From Artocarpus heterophyllus (Eukaryota; Streptophyta; Magnoliopsida; Rosales; Moraceae), in assembly GCA_025403435.1 (NCBI GenBank), contig CM046344.1, forward strand, positions 17,763,699 through 17,827,698: a stretch of DNA of 64,000 bases, given 5' to 3'. A program made the translations under genes and the position numbers. Of this stretch, positions 20,492 through 32,891 are shown piece after piece. How positions within the stretch are numbered: the first letter of the stretch is position 1; each line of letters opens with the position of its first letter. The notes under the pieces were generated by a model. The model had not been told where the DNA came from. It saw only the letters and a list, made by a program, of their open reading frames with translations, and did no database searches.

Positions 20492-21178
20492 TCAGACACG
20501 AGCCGCGACAACGGCCGGAGAGACAGCGGCAGCGGCATTGGAGGCGGCGCCGCTGAGGAAGGAGAGGAATCCGGTGGAGGCGGAATTCTCCTGTTCGTCC
20601 AAGAAAAGGTCCTCGGGAACCCTAAAAGCTCCATGAGCGAAGACGACAGCGAATCCAAGCATGAGCGCGGAGATCAAGATGGATCCGACGCTGGTGAGGA
20701 AGACGACGAAGACGCTGAGCCCGATCAGGCCCCAGAGCGTCTGAGTATCGGAGAATGTACGGCCAAAGATAACGAGAGGCTGATCGGAGGGCCGGAAGAG
20801 GTAAAGGAAGAGCCAGGCCGACAGAAGACCGAGGAGAACAAGGAGAGAGATCGGATTTGTGAGGAGCGAGACGGCGAGAATGCCGGCCACGATCGCCAGG
20901 TAATTGACGCGGAAGTAGGAGTAGTTCTTGCGGACGCGGAGAGTGGCATCGGAGAACGACTCCGGCTTGGCGAAAGCGGAGCGGTCGAAGAGCTCCGACC
21001 ACGGGCGGCGCTGGGAGAGGCCATTACGGAGGGAATCGGAGATGTGGCCGATGAATGCGCGGAACGCCGGAGCCGAGATCGGAGCCTGGGATTGGGCCGA
21101 GACAACTCCGGTGGTGGCCGTGGCGACGGAGGGCTGGGAATTGGAGATCGGGAGCACCGGCGGAGAAGAGGACGCCAT
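20492..21178 (-). CDS. PRA1: PRA1 family protein, B group type
   Basis: PRA1 proteins are small four-helix membrane proteins of the ER, Golgi and endosomes that bind prenylated Rab GTPases and help vesicle traffic. This single-exon ORF gives 228 residues from the ATG at 21176-21178. After a serine/alanine-rich cytosolic N terminus comes the PRA1 block with RPWSELFDRSAFAKP near 58-72, RVRKNYSYFRVNYLA near 81-95, a first hydrophobic hairpin near 96-128 ending in YLFRP, and a second near 148-183 ending in AHGAFRVPEDLFLDE. A serine- and alanine-rich tail follows. Length and motifs fit plant PRA1.B members, which also lack introns. The large overlapping frames on both strands (20622-21224) are shadows of this GC-rich gene. 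The 5' leader contains a GA/CT repeat. Confidence 0.95.
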   Translation of the reverse strand: MASSSPPVLPISNSQPSVATATTGVVSAQSQAPISAPAFRAFIGHISDSLRNGLSQRRPWSELFDRSAFAKPESFSDATLRVRKNYSYFRVNYLAIVAGILAVSLLTNPISLLVLLGLLSAWLFLYLFRPSDQPLVIFGRTFSDTQTLWGLIGLSVFVVFLTSVGSILISALMLGFAVVFAHGAFRVPEDLFLDEQENSASTGFLSFLSGAASNAAAAVSPAVVAARV

Positions 21179-21238
21179 CGTCGACGAATGTCAGAAAGGA
21201 CAGAAAAGGAAAGGACTTGAATGAAAAGAATTTTCTTG

Positions 21239-21272
21239 GAGGAGAGAGAGAGAGGGAGAGAGAGAGAGAGAG
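21239..21272. repeat. GA/CT microsatellite in the PRA1 5' leader
   Basis: (GA)n with two G interruptions, read as (CT)n on the gene strand, 60-95 bases upstream of the PRA1 ATG. CT runs at this place are common in plant leaders. Confidence 0.7.
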
Positions 21273-21688
21273 GGTTTTCCCAATTTGAAGAGGCCTTTGA
21301 AACGCGTTGATTCGAGAGGAGACGAGACGAGGAAGACGGATGGAAGGAGCAAAAGGGCTAAAATGAAAAGATTTATTTATTAATCTATTTATTTGGCTTT
21401 TCTTCCCTTTACGCACCGACAACGGTTTAAAGCAGAAATTAATTTAATAATGAGCTTTACTCGTTTTTTGTTGAGTCTTGTTCCGTTGGATTTATTAGGA
21501 CGACGCACTTGAAAAGAATCGTGACCGTTGATATCACCGTTGACGATATTGATCCCTGACCACCGTAGGACAAAACTTTTTTTTTTTTTTTTTTTTTTTG
21601 GTTGCTGCAAGTTTCACCACGCGTGTACGTGGTGGAAGAAGAGGTGTCCCCTTCTCATTTTCCTCGCGTGTCATAATCAAACCATGGA
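21273..21688. other. PRA1 upstream region
   Basis: No gene is seen. It holds a T22-type homopolymer at about 21578-21600. The region ends at the target duplication of the next transposon. Confidence 0.4.
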
Positions 21689-21697
21689 ATTGGAAAA
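21689..21697. repeat. 9-bp target duplication, left copy (ATTGGAAAA)
   Basis: ATTGGAAAA is repeated exactly at 33198-33206, either side of the Mutator-like element. Confidence 0.8.
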
Positions 21698-21807
21698 GGG
21701 TTTTTTGCGCTGCAAGTTCTTAAATTTTGTAACATTTGATACTTACGTCTTTATTTTGAGAATGTTGGTTCTTACACTTTAAAATCTTAATCTTTTACAT
21801 CTAATAA

Positions 21808-21982
21808 GGTATTTGAAAGGGTGGTAGGAACCAATGGTGGGAACCACTTTTATTGTAGTATGTGAGAGTTTTATACTGTAAAATATTTTTTTATTGTTAC
21901 TGTAGTATATGAGAGCTTTACACTATTCATAACTGAGATTGTGGTGGAAACTGAATGGTTCCCACCACTGCCAAACACCCCC
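21808..21982. mobile_element. Tourist-like MITE (175 bp) in the left arm of the Mutator-like element
   Basis: Inverted ends (GGTATTTGAAAGGGTGGTAGGAACC against GGTTCCCACCACTGCCAAAC ACCCCC) are flanked by TAA on both sides (21805-21807, 21983-21985), the PIF/Harbinger target size. The inside has two copies of GTAGTATxxGAGAGxTTTAxACT. Related copies lie at 36996 and 48817. Confidence 0.75.
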
Positions 21983-22617
21983 TAAATTTTTATTTTAAGA
22001 ATTTAGATACTCAATCTTTTAAACTCTTAATCTGTTAGAATCGTTAATCCTCATCTTATTTTTGCTATTAAGTGACTTAATAGATTTCAATATTTTGAGG
22101 CTTTTTTCCTTTTTAGGTCTCAAAAATGTATTTTTTAATAAAAAGGTCTCTAAAAACTAACTTTTTTTAGTATAACTTATTTTTTTTCCAAAAATAATAA
22201 TTAAACGCCCTAGTATAAAGTTAATAATAATAATTATTAACGACAAAGAGATTGATTATAAATCAAAAGAATAACAAATATCCATTCTATTTCATTTTTA
22301 ATAAGTTGATATCAAATTGCAATGATATAACTAAATAATTGTAACGCAACAATATTTAGTTGTTTAATTACACACTTTTTTTCCTAAAAATCTTCAATAT
22401 AATTGAGGATAATAAAAGGCATGTAATCGAATAAAATATAATTGGATCACTAATTATTGCGTTTGTCTTTAGTTATATCGTTGTACTTTGAACCAACTTA
22501 ACCAACATAAAATAAAATGGATGGTTAATTTTCTTAATAACATTTGTGAATTTTTTGTCGGTTTATGATCAATTACTTATCACTAATCATCATAATTATC
22601 TTTTTCTAAGGCATTTA

Positions 22618-24631
22618 TGTTAGACATGTATGCCCTAAGGAGTAAAAATGTAATATATTTTTGGAGACATTTTTATCAATAAAGAATTTATTCATTATTC
22701 ATATACTAAATCTTGTCCTCTTTACGTTCATATTTGTTGAATGTATATTAAGCAAACAATAGTCTGAGACTGTCGGTCTAAACCTTAAGAATTGGGCATA
22801 TGATAGATGGATTATGCGGAAGACACGATTCTTAAGGTGATGGTCTAAATAATACGATCCGCAATCGAGGGAATAAAGTTGGGCGCTTTCTTCATGCAAA
22901 GATTGTTATGTTGTCTATATCCCTTTTAGGAGATGGTTTGTCTTGACCATCGAAGGTGGACTCCGTGAATAGAAACATTGGCACATTATCATAAGTGACG
23001 ATTTTTTGATCGGGACATAAAGTGAATTGATTTGAATTAATAATTCTGTCTCGACAAATCGATTCACTATAGATAGTCATTTGCATTGTATCTTAATCCT
23101 GAGATGAATAGTGGGCCCGTTTATCTTGACTTGTGTCTTTTGATGTACCAAAAAGTGACACCTACATTTCTATAGTGGTATGCATGCCGGTACGTTGGAG
23201 GTATGACTCTTGATAGTGTAGACTTATTATTCATAGATATATAATCCATAGCTCCTCTTTATGAGTAATGATATCATCTTATATGTGTTATCTTGTAATT
23301 GGAAAACTGGAGCGCTCAACCATTTAGATACATAGGTGTAACCGAATGGTATACTATCTTTGGATGGTAAGTTTTCTGATGGTGAGATAATGAAACGTAA
23401 GATAAAAATAATCGAGAAGGTAAGACAGAACTTATCCTTAAGCCGATTATGGATTATCATATGGGGATACGATACACTTTGATATGTCATGGAGACTTAG
23501 CTATACGAGCTTCGTAAGTCTATGTAGTTCGAGAGTGCAACTCCAAGCTTTTAGTGGAGTAGCTTTGAAGTTGATAATTATGAAATGTATATCTGGGATA
23601 TTGAGTTTCATAATTATCGGGAGCTTGAACTATATAGGTCCATTTGGTCCCCTTTGCTAGCTCATAACATCCTGTAATGACACGACGTGCTTTTTCAATA
23701 ATTGGTTACTTGTGTAGGATTTATCAGATTGGTTAAAATTTGAAAGAATTAAATAATTCATGTCTATTTATCGGTTGAATTAATTTTGTAATAAATTAAT
23801 TCAAGATAAACTTGTTGAATTATTGGGATCAGATAATTCTTGTATGTTTATCGGTTGATTTAATTTTGGATAAATTAGATCAAGATAAACTTGTAGAATT
23901 ATTGGGAATTGATTTATTTTCTTAGAGATTATCTAGATAAAGTTGTTTTGATCAGATAACTTCTCTATTGGGTTATTTGAATTAAAACTGAGACTTTATC
24001 CTATAGAATCTCAGGTGAAAAATAAAAGATTTGCAGAGATATTTACGTGGCAGTTCGGCCTGTCGATCTATGTGGTCGACCTGCCGATAGGGCCTGTTCG
24101 GCCTGCCGATCAATGAAGGATAAGATTACGTATTTCTACGCAGATCTTATCAGATATTGATCCGAACTTGATTCTGTTTTGAATTTTTAAGACCTAATTT
24201 AATGAGGACTGACCCTATGACCAACCTATATAAATAAGGAGTGATTCTCATAAGTTACTCAGATCAATAGAGAGATTAAGAGAGATACTCTACTAGTGAG
24301 AATCTGAAAACTCTCTGAGAGCTTTTTGTTCACAAATCACAAACAATTGCTTTGGGTTCTCTCGATTGGTTGGAAGGAGAGTCACCAGTGGAAGAGTTGT
24401 ACGTGTGAGACCACACTCACTCCAGTAGTGGATAGAGAATAGCAAAGAAGACTAGTTGGTTGAGGCTCTTCTGGAACGTTATTTCTCTTCACAAATTGTG
24501 GGAGGTTCTTCAGCATACAAAGGTTAGTAAGATCTGGTTAATTTATGCATATAGCATGTCAAACTTGTGTTTTGGAAATTACTCTGATGAAAAAAAAATT
24601 TTAAATTCTGCTGCGCACTTTTTTTCTAACA
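22618..24631 (+). repeat. 5' LTR of copia 2
   Basis: TGTTAGACATG to TTTTCTAACA. The TATA box CCTATATAAATAAGG is near 24223. Upstream at 24053-24115 lies a cluster of TCGGCCTGCCGATC-like motifs, and repeats of AATTATTGGGATCAGATAATTC type occur at 23750-23990. Confidence 0.9.
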
Positions 24632-26290
24632 ATTGGTATCAAAGACATGGTTTTTACATAAATTTACGAGTTTGTGATCATGTTATATGCATAAATTTTA
24701 TGATCTTAATCTCTCCTATGCTTGAATTGAATTTTATAGAGAGTTGGCACTCTAGGTTTCTATAAATTATATATGTTGTCATGGATTATGTGGTGAATGT
24801 TTATTAATTAATTATGGTTGATTAAATCATTGTTTAATTATTAATTAATTTATTTATTTATTTATATATGTTATGGTTCCTTAGAGGTTAGAATGTATAT
24901 CTAAGTTTTTCATGTAATTAGATGACGGACTATCATCTCCGTCTAAGAATTGTTATTATTTTAAATTTGTAAAAATTTTGTAATTAAATAATTATTCGAA
25001 AAACACAGATCTAGAAGAAGGATGATGGCGCGTAAAGGTATTTCCTGAGTTTCTAACTTTATGCTTTTGATGTTGAAAATAAAATTGATAAATTGTTTTA
25101 AAATTGTATTTTCTGGAATGGAGATTTCTACTCGGTCAACATGCCGAACATTACAGTTCGGCAGGCCGATGGTCACAGATCAGCAGGCCGGACGCGTGGT
25201 TCGGCAGGCTGACAATGGGGCAGAAATCGGCTGGCTCTGTCGGCAGGCCAAACTTTCATGAGTCGACATGCAGATGGAACATGACCGGCAGGTCGATCAT
25301 CCAGATCGGCCTGTCGACCGAGAGCTAGAAAATTTCTAAAAAAGGTACAATTTTTTCAATGCAGTTTTAATTTTAATTTTGGGACAATTCTGAGAAACAT
25401 TAAAATTTGGATATGACCAGAAATGTGAAGTGATCAATTCATACGGGATTGAAGACTTAAAGATTGAATTATATAAAGAAGGAAACAGCTTGAGGATTCA
25501 AGGATGAAGAATCGATAATATGTCTCGATTATTCTCTTGTAATCTTAGTTTTCTATTCTCTAGGGTGGAGCCATAACATTATGGTTATTATTATTATTAT
25601 TTTGCTTGTAGCTTTGCTTGTCTGCATTATAATATGATTTACCATGTATATTGATAACATGTCATATAGAATAGGAAGTGCCGCTCGTATTAAAATTGTT
25701 CATGCATATTCTTAAAATAAAACCTTGATTTCAAAAGATTGAGTGAGAGAAGGTTTTCGAAGAGAGGACCTAAGGCCTCTATCGTTGGTCAATAGGCAGA
25801 ACATGGCGGTCCTAACCTCTAGGAAGGGATTTCTATCATGTACCAGATTGGATCTCTGAGAGGATAAGGTATTTTAGCATGATTTATGGTTGCACACCCC
25901 TAGGTGGTGATTATAAATCATGGATAAAATATTAAAACGATGGTTATACACTCACGTTAATTTTATTATTAACCTCCCCTAGGAGCTCTGTTAATAAAAT
26001 CAATGGCCAAAGAAACGATTATTAATATATGTTGGATCATACTGATCTTGGATGGTATATGTTAATCAGGAGGGGATTCGTGTTCCTAATTGAATTTGGC
26101 ATGACTCTCCTAAGAGCTTGTTGAATTTTGAATTGGAAATTATCGTTGTAAGGTTGTGATATTTTCAAGATTTTGACACATAAACACATTTATATCATTT
26201 TTACATGTTTGTGCTATCTTACTAAATTATTATTATATGTTTGCTTATGTTTGGTATATGATTCTTTATTGTAGATTAAAAATTTTCAAA
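24632..26290 (+). other. Long leader of copia 2 with a GGCAGGCCGA motif cluster
   Basis: This 1.66 kb AT-rich leader lies between the primer site and gag. The GC-rich island at 25127-25325 repeats TCGGCAGGCCGA-like motifs. No gene is supported; the frames at 25061-25328 are by-products of the island. Confidence 0.6.
25127..25325 (+). repeat. Degenerate TCGGCAGGCCGA motif cluster
   Basis: At least six copies or variants (TTCGGCAGGCCGATG, CAGCAGGCCGGAC, TTCGGCAGGCTGAC, GTCGGCAGGCCAAAC, CCGGCAGGTCGATC, and inverted ATCGGCCTGTCGACC) lie in 200 bases. The inverse TCGGCCTGCCGATC recurs in the LTR just upstream of the TATA box. Confidence 0.65.
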
Positions 26291-29200
26291 AACGTTTTAT
26301 CTTCGATACTTGATAAAAACCAATTAATCGGTGAGAACTATAACGATTGGAAACGGAACCTGGATATCATCCTGTCCTTTGAGAAACTGAAATATGTACT
26401 GACAACCCCATGTCCTCCCGAGCCTATGGGAGACTCAACTAATGAGCAATTCCAAACGTATGATCGCTGGAAAGATGCTAATGATCAAGCCCGCTGCTAT
26501 GTTATGGCTAGCATGAACAATGTGTTGCACGCTCAACATCAGGATTATGAGACTACGAAGTAGATCTTGGATAATCTTGAAGATATGTTCGGAGGCCAAG
26601 CCATAACAAAGCGGCAAGGGGCGCTTTGAAAACTCTTAAACTGTAGACAGAGATCGAGGACTTCTGTAAAGGAGCACATGATGTTGGTCATGGGTTACCT
26701 CGCTGAGGCTTAAACCAATGAAGCCGACATCGATGCTGAAACTCAGATGACTATGGTCTTTGAGACTCTATCTAAGGAATTTATTCCGTTTAGAGCTACT
26801 TTTAATTTAAGCAATAGACGAGATATGACCTAAACAGAACTAATGAAACAGTTACAGGAGTTTGAATTACTGATCAGGGAGTCTCCTGCTGGTGGTGAGG
26901 CCAACATGGTAGCTGCTTCTGGTTCCAATCCTAACTTAGGGAATGGAAAGAAGCAATGGGCCAAGAACGGGAAGTCTTCTATTCCTGCTACTACCAAGAG
27001 CAAGAAGAAGAAGAAGAAGAACCCAAAGAAGCTCAAGTGCTTCTTCTGTGGAAAGGTCGGGCATATCAAGAAGCATTGCAAGGACTTCCTTTCCAAAGGA
27101 GGTAGGTGTGATCTTCTATATTTAGAAACTTGTTTGGTTGAGGAATCCAGTGACATCTGGTTCATAGATTCCGGTGCAACTAATCATGTTTGTGTTTCTC
27201 TACAGGGGTTCAAAGAAACGAGAAGTCTGCTATATGAGGACTTCAGGCTTCGGATAGGCGATGTATCATTGGTCTTAGCAGAAGCAATGGGAGACATCCA
27301 TCTTTATTTTGATAATTGTAGGAATTTATTTTTGTAAGATTGTTTTTATGTTCCTAAATTTAAAAGGAATTTACTTTCTGTAGCTTGTTTATTTAAAGAC
27401 TCCTACTTGGTTTCTTTTAATGATAAAGTGGTGATTCGTATAAATAAATCTTTTATCTGTTTTGGATGGATGCAAAATAATCTATAGTTTGTCAAACCTA
27501 AGATGGACTTATTGCTTAATGCTGAGATAAATGATAATGACTCTAAAAGACTTAAAACTTCTCACTCTAATAAGACTTATCTTTAGCATTTGTGCCTTGG
27601 TCATATTAACCTAAATAGGATTCAAAGGTTGGTAAAGGATGGACCTTTAAGTCACTTAAAGGTGAAATCTATACCTCAATGTGAATCTTGTTTGGAGGGT
27701 AAAATGACCAAAAGACCATTCGGGTCTAAGGGCAATAGGGCCGAAGGGGTTCTAGAACTTGTGCATAGTGATGTTTGCGGACTGATGAACATCCGGGCAC
27801 AAGGAGGGTATGAGTACTTCGTCACCTTTATTGACGATTACTCAAGATATGGGTATGTGTACCTAATGCACCACAAAAGCGAAACTTTTGACGAGTTCAG
27901 GGAGTTTCGGGCTAAAGTGAATAAACAATTGGGTAGACCCATAAAGGCACTTCGATCAGATCAAGGTGGGGAATACCTTTCGATGAGTTCTTGGAACAGT
28001 TGTTAAAGAATGAGATTTTGTCTCATTTGACTTCGTCGGGCACTCCGCAGCAGAATGGCATAGCGGAGAGAAGAAATAGGACTTTGTTGGACATGATTAG
28101 GTCCATGATGAGTTATTCATCATTGCCTTTATCCTTTTGGGGATATGCACTACAAACCGCATGTTATCTTTTGAACAATGTGCCTTTAAAATCGGTCCCT
28201 AAAACTCCTCACGAGTTGTGGACGAGTAGGAAGACATCCTTAAACCATATTCGCATATGGGGATGTCCGACTCATGTCCTGTTTAAGGATCCGAATAAGT
28301 TGAAAGCACGTTTGGAAGTTTGCGTGTTTATAGGATATCCAAAAGGGACTAAAGGGGGTTATTTTTATAACCCAAAGGAAAATAAAGTCGTGGTTTCAAC
28401 TAATGCAACTTTCCTTGAGGAGAGTTACATGGACGACTTTAAACCTCAAAGCAAAGTAGTGCTTGAGGAGTTAAGGAGTGATCAGATCACTTTGGAGGTT
28501 CCGAATGAAACCATTCTGATCGGTGTAGAAAAACCAAACAAACTTGAACAACAACCTCAGGGGCTTCGACGTAGTGGGAGGATTGGGCGTCAACCTAAGA
28601 GGTATATGTTCAATGGGGAGGTCTTCTTGGCTGAACCGGATGAACATGACAGGGATCCTTATACTTACGTAGAAGCTATGGAGGATGTTGATTCAAAACT
28701 CTGGACAGAGGCCATGAACATTGAGATGAAGTCTATGGAGACTAATCAGGTCTGGGAGCTTGTGGATCTTCCCGAAGGGGTAAAACCTATAGGATGTAAG
28801 TAGATCTACAAGAGGAAAAGAGGAGTGGATGGAAAATTCGAAACCTTTAAGGCTAGACTGGTAGCTAAGGGTTATACGCAAAAGGAAGGAATCGACTATG
28901 AGGAAACCTTTTCACCTGTAGCCATGCTTAAGTCCATCCGGATTCTCTTATCCATAGTGCCACTCTCGACTATGAGATTTGACAGATGGATGTCAAGACG
29001 ACTTTTTTAAATGGCTACTTGATGAGTCCATTTATATGGAACAACCAGACGGGTTCAAGGTTATGGGTCAAGAGGGTAAGGTTTGTAAGCTGCTGAAGTC
29101 AATTTATGGACTTAAGCAGGCTTCTCGTTCTTGGAACATAAGATTTGATCAGGTGATCAAGACTTATGGGTTTTCACAAAATGTGGATGAACCATGTGTT

Positions 29201-30234
29201 TATAAACACTTTAAGGATGGGAATGTGGTTTTTCTACTACTCTATGTAGATGACATTCTGCTAATTGACAATGATGTTGGGGCATTGTCATTTCAAATTA
29301 TGGTTGACTAAGCAGTTTGACATGAAGGACTTATGTGAAGCTAATTTTGTTCTCGGTATACAGATCTTTCGGGATAGGAAGAACAAAATGATAGCTTTGT
29401 CACAGGCTGGCTGCATAGATAAAATTCTCAAGAGTTTTGTAATGCAGGATTCCAAGAATGGTAGGCAACCATCTAGGTCTAGAATTACTCTTTCTAAGAA
29501 AGACTCTCCAAAGTCTTATGAAGAAAGAGAATACATGAAGAAGGCGCCTTATGCTTCGGTAGTGGGTAGTCTCATGTATGTCATGCTTTGCACACGACTA
29601 GATATTAGCTATACGGTCGGGATTGTAAGTCGATTTCGGGCGGATCTAGGACCAAACCATTGGGTTGTTGTAAAGCATATTTTCAAGTACCTAAGAAGGA
29701 CTGGAGGGTATATGCTTGTATATTCGGGTGAGGACTTGACTCCTCTAGGATATACTGACTACTGACTTGGATTTTCAATCCTGTCTGGATTCTAGGAAAT
29801 CAACTTCGGGTTTTGTGTTTATTCTGGGAGGTGGTGTCATCAGTTGGAGAAGTGTTAAGCAAGATTGTACTTCGAATTCAACGATGGAGGCCGAGTATGT
29901 GGCAGCTAGTGATGCTTCGAAAGAAGCAGTGTGGCTCCGCAAGTTCCTTGGGGATCTTGAAGTAGTTCCTGGTATGGATAAAGCGGTATCACTGTACTAT
30001 GATAACAGTGCGACAGTAGCTAATGCTAAGGAACCAAGATTTCACAAGAAGAGTAAGCATATTAATCAGAAGTATCATGTGATAAAGGACTTCATGGGCG
30101 GGCATGTCACGGTGTGCAAGATCGCGTCAGAGGATAATTTAGTTAATCCATTTACGAAAACACTTACTAGGAGAGTCTTCAAGAGGCATGTGGAAGCTAT
30201 GGGGATGCGAGATTTGTCACATTTACTCACTTAG
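26291..30234 (+). pseudogene. Copia element 2 gag-pol, multiply broken
   Basis: Recognisable pieces in order: Gag N part to a TAG at 26563; a frameshifted Gag middle; nucleocapsid with a lysine run and CFFCGKVGHIKKHC then protease with WFIDSGATNHV (26843-27337); GAG-pre-integrase with CLGHINLNRI and integrase with HSDVCG, IDDYSRYG and SDQGGEY (27590-28006); integrase end with [15 protein letters not shown], shifted in frame (27991-28803); RT pieces at 28825-29010, 28979-29311 (LLYVDDILLI) and 29265-29765; and RNase H at 29767-30234 (MEAEYVAASDASKEAVWL). The start codon of Gag appears lost. The element cannot make a functional product. Confidence 0.88.
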
Positions 30235-30976
30235 TGCAAGTGGGAGATTGTTAGACATGTATGCCCTAAGGAGTAAAAATGTAATATGTTTTTGGAGACA
30301 TTTTTATCAATAAAGAATTTATTCATTATTCATATACCAAATCTTGTCCTCTTTGCGTTCATATTTGTTGAATGTATGTTAAGCAAATAATAGTCTGAGA
30401 CTGTTGGTCTAAACCTTAAGCAAGATTGTACTTCGAATTCAACGATGGAGGCCGAGTATGTGGCAGCTAGTGATGCTTCGAAAGAAGCAGTGTGGCTCCG
30501 CAAGTTCCTTGGGGATCTTGAAGTAGTTCCTGGTATGGATAAAGCGGTATCACTGTACTATGATAACAGTGCGACGGTAGCTAATGCTAAGGAACCAAGA
30601 TTTCACAAGAAGAGTAAGCATATTAATCAGAAGTATCATGTGATAAAGGACTTCGTGGGCGGGCATGTCACGGTGTGCAAGATCGCGTCAGATGATAATT
30701 TAGTTAATCCATTTACGAAAACACTTACTGGGAGAGTCTTCAAGAGACTTGTGGAAGCTATGGGGATGCGAGATTTGTCACATTTACTCACTTAGTGCAA
30801 GTGGGAGATTGTTAGACATGTATGCCCTAAGGAGTAAAAATGTAATATGTTTTTGGAGACATTTTTATCAATAAAGAATTTATTCATTATTCATATACCA
30901 AATCTTGTCCTCTTTACGTTCATATTTGTTGAATGTATGTTAAGCAAACAATAGTCTAAGACTGTCGGTCTAAACC
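29855..30976 (+). repeat. 561-bp tandem duplication of the RNase H / LTR start
   Basis: Unit 29855-30415 (RNase H end, polypurine tract and first 167 bases of the LTR) is repeated at 30416-30976 with a few substitutions. The junction at 30416-30420 is TTAAG, a 5-base microhomology shared by the RNase H breakpoint and the LTR breakpoint. It leaves a second partial RNase H frame at 30445-30795 and an extra LTR fragment at 30249-30415. Confidence 0.85.
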
Positions 30977-32776
30977 TTCAAAATTGGGCATATGATGGAT
31001 GGATTATGCGGAAGACACGATTCTTAAGATGATGGTCTAAATCATACGATCCGCAATCGAGGGAATAAAGTTGGGCGCTTTGTTCATGCAAAGATTGTTA
31101 TGTTGTCTATATCCCTTTTGGGAGATTGTTTCTCTTGACCATCGGAGGTGGACTCCATGAATAGAAACATTGGCACATTGTCATAAGTGACGATGTGCTG
31201 GATCGGGACATAAAGTGAATTGATTTGGATTAATAATTCTGTCTCGGCAAATCGATTCACTTTATACAGTCATTTGTATTGTATCTTAATCCTGAGATGA
31301 ATAGTAGGCCCGTTTGTCTTGACTTGTGTCTTTTGATGTATCAAAAAGTGACACCCACATCTCTATAGTGGTATACATGTCGGTACATTAGAGGCATGAC
31401 TCTTGATAGTATAGATTTGTTATTCATAGATATGGAATCCATAGCTCCTCTTTAGGAGTAATGATATCCTCTTCTATGCGTTATCTTGTAATTGAAAACT
31501 AGAGCGCTCAACTATTTGGATACATAGGTGTAACCGAATGGTGTACTATCTTTGGATGGTAAGTTTTTCGATGGTGAGATAATGGAACGTAAGATAAAAA
31601 TAATCGAGAAGGTAAGACAGAACTTGTCCTTAAGCCGATTATAGATTATCATTTGGGGATACGATGCACTTTGATATGTCATGGAGACTTAGCTATATGA
31701 GCTTCGTAATTCTATGTAGTTTGAGAGTGCAGCTCCAAGCTTTTAGTGGAGTAGCGTTGGAGTTGATAATTATGAAATGTATATCTAGGATATTGAGTTT
31801 CATAATTATTGGGAGCTTGAACTATATAGGTCCATTTGGTCCCCTTTGCTAGCTCACAACATCCTGTAACGACACGACGTGCTTTTTCAATAATTGGTGA
31901 CTTGTGTCGGATTTATCAGATTGGTTAAAATTTGGAAGAATTAAATAATTCATGTCTGTTTATCGGTTGAATTAATTTTGTAAGAAATTAATTCAAGATA
32001 AACTTGTTGAATTATTGGGATCAGATAATTCTTGTCTGTTTATCGGTTGATTTAATTTTGGATAAATTAGATCAAGATAAACTTGTAGAATTATTGAGAA
32101 TTGATTTATTTTCTTAGAGATTATCTAGATAAAGTTGTTTTGATCAGATAACTTCTCTATTGGGTTATTTGAATTAAAATTGAGACTTTATCCTATAGAA
32201 TCTCGGGTGGAAAATAAAAGATTCGTAGAGATATTTACACTGGAGTTCGGCCTGCCGATCAACGAGTGATAAGATTACGGGTTTCTATGCAGATCTTATC
32301 AGGTATTGATCCAAACTTGATTCTGTTTCGAATTTTTGAGACATAATCTGATGAGGACTGACCCTATGACCAACCTATATAAATATGGAGTGATTCTCAC
32401 AAGTTACTCAGATCAATAGAGAGATTAACAGAGATACTCTACTAGTGAGAATTTAAAAACTCCCTGAGAGCTTTTGTTCACAAATCACGAACAATTGCTT
32501 TTGGTTCTCTCGATTGGTTGGAAGGAGAGTCATCGGTAGAGAGCTGTACGTGTGAGACCACACTCACTCCGGTCGTGGATAAAGAATAGGAAAAAAGACC
32601 AGTTAGTTGATGCTCTTCTGGAACGTTATTTCTCTTCACAGATTGCGAGAGGTTTTTCAGTATACAAAGGTTAGTAAGATCTGATTAATTTATGCATATA
32701 GCATGTGAAACTTGTGTTTTAGAAATTACTCTGATGAAAAAAATTTAAAATTCCGCTGCACACTATTTTTCCAACA
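30810..32776 (+). repeat. 3' LTR of copia 2
   Basis: Starts TGTTAGACATG after the second polypurine tract and ends TTTTTCCAACA, then the TSD ATTTA. TATA box near 32372. The TCGGCC motif cluster is reduced to one copy by a deletion between two near-identical motifs. Confidence 0.9.
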
Positions 32777-32848
32777 ATTTAAGCATTGTCTTATAAACAA
32801 ATAAGAATATACTTAAAAAAAAAAAAAAAAAAGCTTTTGGGACCTTTC

Positions 32849-32854
<6 letters not shown>

Positions 32855-32888
<34 letters not shown>
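32855..32888. repeat. (TA)n microsatellite
   Basis: A pure TA run in the right part of the Mutator-like element. Copy 2 has a TA run followed by (TG)n at the corresponding place, near 34225-34256. Confidence 0.8.

Positions 32889-32891
<3 letters not shown>

Larger units (their letters stand above)
22618..32776 (+). mobile_element. Ty1/copia element 2, complete but decayed
   Basis: LTRs of 2014 bp (22618-24631) and 1967 bp (30810-32776), both TGTTAGACATG...AACA, are flanked by the exact 5-bp duplication ATTTA (22613-22617 and 32777-32781). A primer site (TTGGTATCAAAGAC) follows the 5' LTR and a polypurine run (AAGTGGGAGAT) precedes the 3' LTR. The coding region has many stops and frameshifts. 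LTRs differ at many positions and by a 43-base deletion near 32250, so the insertion is old relative to the other elements here. Confidence 0.9.

Noticed and set aside
20622..21422. Large open frames on both strands over PRA1
   Set aside because: They are shadows of the GC-rich PRA1 gene; only the 20492-21178 minus frame has family motifs.
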